This document shows positions 50,001 to 62,000 of a stretch of 64,000 bases of DNA, in pieces. Within the stretch, counting starts at the first letter, position 1, and each line of letters starts with the position of its first letter. Origin of the DNA: Monocercomonoides exilis (taxonomy: Eukaryota > Preaxostyla > Oxymonadida > Polymastigidae). The position numbers and the translations under genes are program-made. The DNA lies in the NCBI GenBank assembly GCA_001643675.2, contig LSRY02000011.1, positions 1,532,501-1,596,500 of the forward strand, in the 5' to 3' direction. The notes under the pieces are model-generated. The model was not told where the DNA came from. It ran no database searches and saw nothing but the letters and a program-made list of their open reading frames with translations.

Positions 50001-53000
50001 CCAACAGCGACAGTCTTGGAGACATTGTTGGCAGTGAAAGCTTCGAAGGAGAAACCCACATTTGAAGCATTTTTTGCTTTAACCCGAGAGGAGATTGCTG
50101 AGATGTTGCCATTATTGATGCGAGCTCAGATGAGAACAAAGAAGCGTGCGAATTTGTCGTTGCATTTTGACTTGTTTCAGTTGAAGTACTCGAAGGCAAT
50201 GGATTGTTTGTCCTGTTTGCTTTGCGGTTATTTCCACGCTTTTTGGTTTGTCTCTGTTGCTGTCGAGAATCGCATTTTTTCTGTGTGTTGCTATTGTTTT
50301 CTTTTCCAATGCGAATGTTTTCTCTCGGAATCTTGAAGTTAGCGTTCTGACTGATTGAATCTCTTTTCTTCATCGGCTTCAATGCAAACACCAGTTTTTC
50401 TTCGGTCAAATTCAACAAATCTTGAGCAGTCAACGAAGATAAAATCGAAGTTAGTGAGAGAATAAACTTCTTCCACTCTGAGTTAGATGCATCATCAGAC
50501 AAAGTTGTTGGAGAAAAGATTGATGAATTTGAAACACTTGCAATAGAAGACGCTGAAAATGCTGAAGAATTTGAGCGTGGCATCCCAATCTTTGGAAGAC
50601 CAGATGTGTTTTGTTCAAGTGTATTTGAGTTTCTGCTTGGATCATCAATTGCCAAAGGAGAAAGATGTGAGGCTAAAGCGGGCTCGTGCGCAGCACTTAA
50701 AACAACAGCATCACATTCTTCTAATAGAATAAATATAAACAGCTTTAAGTTTGTTAAAATTGAAGGACCTGCTGCTTCAGCAAGCACAGAAAGAGGTAAA
50801 AATAGGCGGTTGTCTCGTTTCTTCTTTCGTCTGGATTTCAAACTCGAATTGCTCTTCGCTGATGAAGCTGAAGAGGACGATTGCGCTAAGTTTGGAGGAA
50901 GAAGGAGATTAGGCTTTTCAGACGAGGTTTGTTGATTCTCCATTTCATTTTGTTCATCCTCATATTCCGTTCTTGGAGTTTTCAAACTTTGCTCATCGAT
51001 TTTGGTTGCAACTTTCAACTGTTTCATTTTTCTGATTGTTGAATCTGCTACGCACAGGTTCTTCTCTTCATTGATGATACTTGCAGATGCAAGCATCAAA
51101 TCATTGTGAAACGAAAATGTTGCTCTTATGCCAATACGAATCTTTTCTGCTTCCGATTGAACTGTTTCTAGAGAAAGAGCGAACAAATGGAGAAAGGCCC
51201 CAAGAGATTCAGATGGTAGATAAGGTGCAAGAGACAAAAGCTTTGAAACCCGTTCAAGATATGCAGTGTCTTCTTTTTGGAACTTTGCCATATCACTTTT
51301 CTCAATCAGTAATTGGCCGTTTTGGTTATTCAATGGTTCTGGATTTTCGCAGCGATTATTTTGCATTGCAAAAGAATTACTAAAAGAAAATGGAGGCTGT
51401 GAAGATTGTTGAGTCGTAGCAACATCACCAGCGCCAAATCCCCAAGGCGAATACGTGTTTCTTGGAAATGAAGAAGTCTGAGGAGCCTTGTAGAATGGAT
51501 AGGTGAATGAAGGAGATGGACTAAGTGTGGATTTTTGCTGAAAGTCATGTGTAGGTTGTGGTTGAGTAGAATTCTTTGGAATCATTGAAGATGGCCATTC
51601 GGATTGAATTGATGCTGAAAATGGCATAAAAGATGATAGATTCGAGTTCTGAAGAAATGATTTCACAGAAGGTAGTTGATAAGACAAAACACGAGAAAAC
51701 AGCTCAAATATTGTTTGGATAGTTGCAGCATGAAGAGGAGGTGTAATAGAAACCATTGAAATAATCTTTCTCAAAAAGAGCATTATTCCATCTTCTCTTT
51801 TCTCGTATTCGTCAATCAGCACACTCAAATTCAATGACTCTTCGCTTTCTCCGATTGTGTTGCAATTGCTTTCTTCGCCTGTTGTACAATCATATTCCAT
51901 TTTTGAATGTTTGCCTTCTGATGTTTCGCACTTTTTCTTTTGGAGATGTTGTGAATCATTGGATGGAGCATTTGCATTGTCATCTGTTGAAGATTCAATA
52001 ATCTTATTTGAAAGTGTTGATGCAATAACATTTTTATCTCCTTTTTCTTTTTTCTTTTTTTCCAATGCATTATACATCTCAATCAATTTGTTGATCATTT
52101 TTTTATCCTCCTTTCGAGCATCTTTAAACGCTTCTTTCAGATCTTCTCTGAGAAGTGAGATGCTTGATAGCAACTCCAAAATGCCTTTTGTTACTTCAGT
52201 TTGTTGTTGAGAAGATAAGGCAAATGGTCTGTCGTCCAAAACTCTGAATACATCACTAGATTTTTGTGTTTTATTATCATTTGATGGAGGAAATGGCACA
52301 GAAAATGTGTTGAAAGGAGAAGAATTGTTTAATGACTGATTCTCGTTTGATAGAATATGATTTGATTGTGGAGTGTTCATCAGTTTGTTAAATGCTTTGT
52401 TCGAAAAGTCATCATTTGTGCTTGGCATATGAACGTCCTTTACAGGAGTCTGAGGAATTGTTTTTAATCCAGCAATGTTATTCTGGAAAAGCAAGTCTTG
52501 AGCAGTCATAAAGCAAAGCAAATCACATAATGGAGACAGAAAAGCTGTATCTTGTTGCATAATTGTTGTTGCCTGACGGAGTGCATATTGGAAACGCTGA
52601 AGAAGGAAAAGGGTAGAAAACGATTTATTCGAAAGTGGTGAGGCAACTGATTCTGAAGAATTGATTTGCGGATCTGCCACATCCTGCATTTTTGGAAACA
52701 GAAAAGTCGAAGCGCTCGTTTTTTCACTAGTGTTTTCAATGATATCCATTTTTGTATTTGCTTTTTTCAATTTTTCTTCCATCGTCTTTATGCTTTCCAA
52801 AATCTTCTGAGGCTTTGCCTTCAAAAACATAATGGCTTCAACCTTGCGAGGAATACGTTCCATTCCCCTTCCAAATACCCTAATTTTTGGCTTATCCAGG
52901 AAGGACGGGACAAACGGATCCGACTCTGTCTTTCCCTTTTTCTTTGAAATATCAGGAAGATATAACGTGTGATACGGATTGGGATATAATGAGCGACTGC

Positions 53001-56000
53001 TGAGGATTAAAGGAGTGTATGACAGAATGGGATGACTTAATGAAGCAGAAGGCATTCGATTCCTCATTCCAAAGAATGATGAAGTTGTTCCCATCGAATA
53101 GAAGCGAGGAGCAAGTTCGAACGATGACCAGCGCCACTCGGGAGGAATTTGTGTAAGATTGCATTGCTCAGATAGTACATGTCTCGAAGTCTGAGCGGAA
53201 AGGTTTTGAGATGCTCTTTTTGAAGCAGCGATTGAGTTATTTGCTTCAAGATGGCGAGGCATAAAATAATCGGCGTTAATGGACAATGTTGGTGCATGTT
53301 CATTATATGGATCAAATGCTTTTGCTGTATAATGAATCATTGCGGAAGGAAATTTTTGAATGCTTTCATTTTCGCTTGCATCGCAATAGCTATACGTTTC
53401 TATATCTTTCTCATTTGATCTAGAATTGTGCATCATTGTCCAATAAAAATCCGCTGTTTTCATGCCACTCAGAAAATCATTAAAAGAAGTTATTGCATCT
53501 TTTCTCGCTTTGTCAATCATTTTTCGAGTGATGTTCACTGCAATAGAAAATAATCTAACAACAATTTCACGTCCCTGAAGAAAAACGAGAATGCACGGAT
53601 AGTTTCGAGCAAGCTGGGATAAAAGCTGAATCAATGTGAACAGCATGGATGTGATGTCAGAAATGGAGGTGCATGAAGCACTTTCTGTTGCAGTTGATGG
53701 ATGAGTGTAATTGAGCGCTGGTGAAGCAGCCAATGGAAGCATTTGAGTGCAAATAGCATCATCAACAGATAAGCTAGTGCCAATTAACTTCCAATTTTTC
53801 TTTGAATTGTCAGGCACAAAGGAAGATTCATTTATTGAAGAACGCTTATAACATGTTTCCAATGTGCTAAATAACTGGAAGATGTTCTGACAAATGAGAG
53901 ATGCAAATGACAGAAGATGAATGTCAGACTGTGGGAACACAGATAAAAGAGGCATAACAGTCAGAGGGGCTATCGAAATACCAACAGAACTCGCTTTTGT
54001 GGGATCTGAGCAGAACAATGTTGAATTCATGTATGAATTAGCAGCTTTGCTCGAAGAATCGCTATCATCTTCCATTCTATTTGATGTAGATGATGATGTC
54101 GAAATAGACTTTGAATTAGAAAGGGCATCTTCGTTGAAAAATAGTTCTTCCTTTCCATCTCCTGGCTGCTCCTTTGTTCTCAGCCACACAAATCCATGGA
54201 CGTCAAGTCGCCTCCAAGCATGATTGTTCAGCAGCAAATCAACTTGGTCCATGTCGATATCCTGTCGAGTAGTCACTTTTGGATGCTCAACTTGAAACTT
54301 TCTCGAGAATGGCATTGAACGAGAGCATGGAGAAGAGTCGTTGCTATCAAATGGGAAAGCTGTTAACGTTGGAACAGCTCGTACTGGTTGGCTCGTCAGT
54401 GATTTTGTAAATGTGCAATTGCGCGCTCGAAGAAGATGAAGCATTAGACGATCAGCATCGCCAGGAATAATGATGGCTTGTGATGCATCAGACATCAAAA
54501 AGTGAGGCAATTCAAAAGATGAGTTTGCACGCCCATGAACACTTTGGCTCGGCATGACTTTAACTGGATGTGTTAAAAACAAATTTGAAAAAGATCGAGA
54601 ATAAATGTATGACAAAAGGAGAGAAGGTGCAATTTTGGGCAGTGAGATAAGAACGGCAACAGGCCAATTGAGATATTCATAAAGCATGTTTTGCGAATCA
54701 ACAAAACCAGATGAAGATTCAGATAAAGTTGGTAGCTTATCATTGTTTGTATTGACGTTCACGGTTTTGTTATTATTTCCTTTTCTAAAAGCATGCGTGG
54801 ATGCCCTTTGTGAAATTGCCTCAAAAGATAAACGATCAACAAACGGAATTCCAGTTGAGAATAGCAGCTTTGGTTTAATGCTTTCGACAACTGGGTCTTT
54901 TTCCGCTAAAAAGAGTTCAGAATTCCATCTGGTTTTATGTTGATAAGAAGGACAATTTCTCGATTCAACTATTTTTGATTTTGCAAATCTCCGTGGAAAT
55001 GCACTTTCGTCAACATCGGAGACAATTCTTGAAGGAGAGCGACGTAATATTTCTGTACGATGCAAGCTTGTGTTGAGAGAGAAGGAAGTGAAATGGAGTT
55101 TCAAAGAGATTGTATAAACTTCCTTATTATCAGTTACTGCATTATGTCTCATTATTTCATTTCTTTGACATTTATTGATGAATGACAACCACTCATAAAA
55201 TGGACATACAAATGGATCAGGAGTGTTGTCTTCAAATGCATTTTCAGAAGGCTGATTGGAACGCTGCTTTGTTGACTCTGGCTGAATTTTTACTTCTTCA
55301 TATGGCTCGTTTGAAGAATCAAGACTTAATTTTTTATTAGAAAAGATTTCATCTTTATTGCATGCCTCTTCAAAAGAATGGGATGAAATATTTGGCTTGT
55401 TAACAGTCATATGTGGAATTTCTATGGCAAATTCATGACTGGGCTGTTCGAATCGTGGAAGATTAAGCATTTCAGGAGCCTCAACTAGGCCACTTGTTGG
55501 AAAAGAAATGTCAACTGGCCGCTCGCGAGATTGAAAAGCATCATGTTCAGACGCGTTCTGTTCCATTTGCTGCGGCTGAACTGCTTCCAGCTGAGGCTGA
55601 ACTTCTTGATGCAGGTTCGCGCTTTGGTCTTCAGTTGACATTTGGAGTGCTAAAAGCAAGGCATCCTCATCGCTCATATCTTCCATAAACTGGTGTTCGA
55701 ATTCAACATGAGATGGCTGTTGTTGCTGTGGTTCTAAAGATTGCTCGTGTGGAGATTGAATGTTTGCTTCATTTTGTTGAGGAGATGCATTCAGATTTTG
55801 TTGTTGTTCCACCTGTTGTGCCTGAGTATTTTGTTCCGAATTAGAAGAGTCATTGCTTGAAAGCTCATTGTGAACTTGCTCATTTGATTGGGGCTGCTCA
55901 TTATGAGCTTGTTGTGGAACTGGATCATCTCCTGAAATAGATTGAGACGATGGCAATACCCAGGCTGTATTCGAATGCTCCTGAATTGCTAGAGACTGTG

Positions 56001-59000
56001 ATTGTTCACTTTGTTCTGCTTGATTGTTTTCATGGTGTTCTTCCTGTTGCGGCTGATGCAACAGATTGCTGTTGTTCTGTTGCTGATTTTGTGAAGCATC
56101 TTCCTCTGCATGAATCTCTTCCTGTTGAGATGGCTGCGCCTGTGCCTGTGCCTGTGCCTGTTCCTGTTCCTGATGATTATTTGATTCTTCATCATTCACT
56201 TGATGATCAAATAGCCAAGCTGTTGCATTGTCCAGAGTTAGCTCAGAACCGAGCTCAACGCAGGCTTGTATTGCTCTCGCATGTGTTGTTCCCATTTCCA
56301 TCAGCGTCTCCACAATGATGTCCATGGGCGAGCCAGCATATGGATCTTGCTCTAATCTTCTCATTTCCTGTGCACCCCAACCTAATAAATTCGAATTGTG
56401 CTGTTCATTTTGTTGTGGATGTAAGTTTTGCTCTGGTTGAGCATAAGATGGAAAGTGCATCTCAAAATGTGGCATGTTGGAATTTCCTCCACTCTGGAAT
56501 GAATCAGCTTCAAAGGGTTTGTTTGAAATTGCATCTGTAGAAGATTTAGCTTCACCGTTCAACGAGTCTTTTTTGTCAGTGGTTTCATCTTTTTTTTCCT
56601 TTTCCTTTTGTACTTTTCTCTCTTCTTCTTCAATGAATTCAACTTCCATTGGCGTAAACAAAGAGCCCCAGTTTTGTCTGAATGTTGGGTTGCTGAATGA
56701 AATTGCTTCAGGAACGTTGAAATGAGGCAGAGAACGGCGAAGGAACAATCCTTGAAATGGGTCGGCTTCTTCTGGAATAATCTGTGGATTGTCTGTAAAT
56801 AATCTCTTTTCCTTTTCTACAGCCTCATCTTCGTCAAATTCGATTGAATCGCTTTCACAAGAGAGCAGCTCATGTTCTGATCCTTCCCCTGATTCAGATT
56901 CAGAATCAGATGTCAGTTCTTTTTTGATTGTTTTGCTTTTCTCGTGTTCTAAGCCATCAGTCTTTACACTTTTCTCATTCAAGTCGCTGTCACCTTCTTT
57001 GTCAATAAATGCACTTGCTTTTTCGTATTCTTTCGATTCTGCTTCCTTCGAAGATGTGTGATCTGAAGAAGTTGATTCAGCACTGTTCAAACTCAAAACA
57101 CTTTTTTCGGATGTTGTTTCATTTTTATCTATCTCGGTTTTTTCATCCACATTTTTATCCTTCTGCTTCATTGCCTTCTGTTCAGATAATGCCAAACCAT
57201 CATTATCTGAAGAAACGACAGACAATGTATTTGAAGCTGGAGCATCCTTCTTCTCTGGATGGTAATGTTGATTGAACTTTTTTTGCACCCAATCGTACAA
57301 ATGCTTCAGAGATTGATATCGCTTTGATTTCCACTTCTTGTTGAAGTATTCTTCTCCATAGAAACTTGATTCAACAGCATCTGACACTCGCATGTCGCTT
57401 CCGCTGAAAAGTGTCTGCAAGAAGAGTTCAACAAGGATATCAAGCATCGTGTGTTCCTTTTGATAGCGGAACACGTGAGTAATTGGATTAACAATTGTAT
57501 GTGCAAAAGGTAATGTCCTTCCTGCGAATATGCTAGTGATATCCAGAGAATTGTCAAAATGCAGAACATACAAGCGTTCACCAGGATTGTTGTCTAATCC
57601 CCGTACTTCGCTTAAGTACTGTCCTTTAAATAAATCACAGAAATAATTCGTTTGTTCCATTAATTCGAGAGGAAGAGACTTTTTGAATTCACTGAAAAAT
57701 GATGTGTGTTGCTGGCTTTCTATTTTCTTTTGTTTGTCGGATGCTTCTTCGTTACTCAAATGCTGCAGGATACCATTATTATTGAAGGTACGTTGATGGA
57801 AGACTGAATAGTCATGATGACAGCACATAGGAGTTGGGACAGCAGAAGACATAGCATGTGCAGAAGGGATGAGCAAGTTACAAGAAAGTGTGGATGCTAA
57901 CTGTGCTGTATAAGAGTCTTGTAAAGAATCATCGGTGCGTTTGGGGGGTTCTGCAGATGGTGCCTCTTGCATTGATGACTGAATCTCTTCAAACTTTGCA
58001 AGATTCTCTTTGAGCGTCAATCTTTCTGTGCCTCTTGGACCAATCATCGAAAGATCTTTTCTCAATTTTCTCACACGCCGAAGCATCTTCTTGTGGTCGC
58101 TTTCTTTCACTTCGCAGAAATTTGGAACAGAAACAAGCCATTCGCGAAGCTCTTGCAAAGCTTTCATCAGAATGACGACGCAGTCAGAAGGAAGAACAGA
58201 CATAAATGCCAGCACTTCTGGTGGAAACAGAAGAGTAGTTGGCGAAAGAAACGAGGAGCTTGAGAAAAGTGAGTTAATGTTTGGCGGAAGGCCATTTACT
58301 GCTGAAGTGCAATCGGAATGTGAAGGCGAAAGATGAGAGTCCTGTGATAGTGGAGATGGTGCAATTGAGGTAGAATGGCTTGATAGAGAGAACAATGTTG
58401 AAGCGGGTGTGGATGTGGCTGTTGTGGAAGCTGAAGAGGACAAAGAAGAAGTTGGTGTGGTAATGTTAGATGCAACAGAAGGAGGATTAGCAACGGCGTG
58501 CAAAGGAGTTAAAGACTGGTGTAGTGAAGGAGTATTCGTCTGAAGTGAGTGTGGAGCGGAAAGATTGATTGAAGGTGGCTGTATAGATGTGCCGATGGGA
58601 GTCAGAGACAAATTCTGAGATGAAGAGGAAGAAACGAAAGATGACGATGGAACAGATGTCGGGTGCAGTACATGGGAAAACATGTTATTTCCGAGAGGGG
58701 GGAAGGAAAGTGGTTGGGACACGTTTGCAAAAGGAGGAGAAAACGAAGTGGATGCTACGGACAAAGGCTGGTTGTGAGATGAAGGAGAAATGAATGATGA
58801 AGTGGATGTATGTGTGGATGGATAGCCTGAAGGCGCAAAGGAAGAAGGGAATGCAAGAGATGGCGAAGAAGTCAATGGAGTTGTCAGACAAGCTGCAGGT
58901 GAACGCACACCAGTGAAAAATCTCTGTTCTAATGGTGAAAACTGAAACTGTTGACTTGAAATTGCTGAAGATGACAATCCTGACCTTCTATTTTCAGATA

Positions 59001-62000
59001 AGCTACTCTGATTCACCTTCGAATTCTTCTGAGAAACGCTGTTTGGGGTGCTTTTGCTGTAGTTATTATCATATTTGTTCAAAGATTGCGGGATGCCCCA
59101 GCTCTTCCTCTCGAAAAGAGGAAGGAGAAAATACACAAAGAACATTGAAATCTTCAGTCGAAATGAAGATTGAATAAATTGTAATTGCGATTCTGTGTTT
59201 TCGCGTGCGAAGGTCATTTTGATCATATCAGTGAAGAATGCATTGATTGGATGTGCGTGTGGAATAAGAGTGACGATGATGTATTGGAGAAGGCTGTTCA
59301 GATAGTATCCTTCAACAGCGCTGTCTCTGGTGAAGAGCTCGTTTATAGAGAGCATCGCTGGAGCACTGAGATTGGCAGAAGGCGAGAAATGCTCGCGAAA
59401 ATGAAGAGTTTTCGCCTTCAGCCTCAGCATTTTTCTTCCCTGATCGTTCTCTGGTGAGAGAGAAAACGAGGGATGGTATTGGGAAAGGGGAGTTGGAGTC
59501 ATCTCTGCTTCTGCTTCTTTCTCAGGGAAATAGCCTTTCTTCGACATTCCTGGCTGGGTTCCTGAGTAATACAAGCGAAGCTGCTCGTTCTTTGGCAGTA
59601 TGACTCGGTGGCACGCAAGTGACAAAAGAGACAAATCAACAGCGATGGGAAACGAGCCACATGAATTGATTTTGTCTGCAGAAGAAAAAGAAAGCGAGGA
59701 CGAAGAAGCATTTTTTTCTGTTGGGTCTGAAGCGGGCTCTGTTTCATTGCTAACTGAATGATACTTCCTTGTGCAATGTGCTCTAATGTATGGAACAAAA
59801 GGAAGATGAGTGCCATTTGTGCTCTGTGTGTTATTATCTGTCTGAGATGATGGCCACCTCGCATTATTCAGCGAGCAGCATATCTTCATACCTCCAGCTT
59901 CTGTGCCAATGCACCTTTTATTTGAAGCACTTTCAGAAGTATTTGCAGTGTCATTGCTAATGCTCAACTGTTTGCCCTGCAAATCGCTGTTTGAAAATCC
60001 TAATCTCTTTCTTTTGATAGCTTCGTCCAAAACCCATCCGCACGCGCTACCCAGCAGGTCCATTCCGCCTCGATTGACAAACATCAGCAGAACAAGAAGA
60101 GTTGGCGAGGGTTTGGGGGTGGCTGGGTGCGGATCCTTCTGAAATCGCTCCAAATAATCGCTTTCTGATGATGACGAAGACGAGTCCTGTTGATCGTGCG
60201 ACGAACGATCTGAGTGAATAATTGAAAAGAAATTGAAAAAGAAATATATTTATAAGTTATTCAATGAAATATCATGAAAGGGTGAAATATATGAAACGAA
60301 TATTTTTCAGATTAATTGTAAAAAAAAGAAAATAAAAAAAAGTCAATTGAATCTTTTTGTTGTTCCAAACGTTTTTTCTTTTCAGCCTTTTTTTGTTTCA
60401 ATAGGATTGCGAAATTTTGCATGACTTTTGCGTTCTCATTAGGCGAGCGATAAAGAAAAGAAGATGAAAGGAAAAGAGACCGAGTAATGAGTGGAATAAT
60501 GTAATGAAGATATGCTGAGTGCGATGACACAAGCAGCAAACGGGAGGAAGGCGAAACGGTAGAAAGAGAAGGGTTTTGAGTTATGTCTAACGAAGAAGAA
60601 GAGGAGGAGGAGGAATATAAATGAGCTGGTGAGTCGACATCATAATTTGAGATGTATAAATGAAGTGGGATCGTTTTGTATAATTCTTCTTGAAGAATAA
60701 AAGATTCCTGGTTTATTGCAGACTTCCATTCACAATAAGAAGATGAAGAGGCGCAATTTCTTTTCATCTTTTTCTTTTCTTCCTTCCTTCCTTTCGGTTT
60801 TTCTTTCTTGTTCTCATTGAAATCTTCTTCACAGCTCTTTACTTCAGGCTGGTGAAGATGAATATTATTCTTCTTCCGAGCTGCCTTCAAATCCTTATTG
60901 CTCTCATATTTGGATTCTTGCGCTTCAACTTCGTCAACTGTCTTGATGTCTGTCTTTGGCGACATTGGATCAAAAGCCAACAGCTGTGTCAGACAATGGC
61001 TGATAACCAGACTCAGCTGCTCACTCTCCACTTTATATGGAACAAATGCGAGCGTGTCAACGTAAGTGTCGTATTGTTGATTGTGCTTCATTGAGCGGAA
61101 GGAAGAAGAGGAAGAGGAAGTAGAAGACTGGTTTGAATGAGTGAACCTCAGCTTCTGGCTTGTTGGTGAGATGCCAAATGATATGATGGAGCAGCAAATC
61201 TTGATGGCTTTTTCAAACAGTTGAGGAATCATCGAAAGACGAACTGAAATTGACTCAATCAAAAGTCGAGCGGTGGGTGGAAGTGCAAAGGGAACATATG
61301 CAAACAACGGCTTCGTCTTAGATTCGCGGTCTTTACTGCTCGAAGAAGGAATCCTGTAATCATTTTGTGATTCATTTTCTATGTTGTGCTGAGTATCATG
61401 CAAACATTCTGGTGTTCTGTCGTTCTCTGAGTCTGCAGAAATAGTTTTTTCCTTTTCAACACCGCATATTTCATTTATTCTCCTTGAAGAATCAGTTGCT
61501 CTTTGCTCACAGCCATCAGCATCCTCAGAAGAAGCAGCATCAATTTCATCCATTTCTGATTTATTTGCTTTTGAACTTGCATCAAAATTGAGTGCAGATT
61601 TATCTTCTTCTTCGCTCGCATCGCATTCAGCTTCGTCCTCAAAGTCCATCGGAGATAGTCTCATCGGAATCCAGAAGAGTTTCATAGAAGCCGACGATAC
61701 ATTCAGCATCGTCTGCCACCACGTTGCAAACTGCACAACGCCAACAAGCGACAGCAGCAAATGGCAAACAAGAGTCATGTTGATCTCGCACAGCCTGTGT
61801 AAAAGCGTTGGGTGGGGTTTGCAGGGGTCATACTCAGGAATGACAACTGGATAAACAGGGTTTGTGGCTGAGGGTGCAACTTCTCTTTGGTTCTTGTTGT
61901 TTGGTGATTGTTGCATAGATGACTGAAGTGGAGTAGCTGGTGATTGTGAAGAGATGGATGATTGCGGATTTGCATTTGTGTTGGGCTTATTGCCCTGTGG

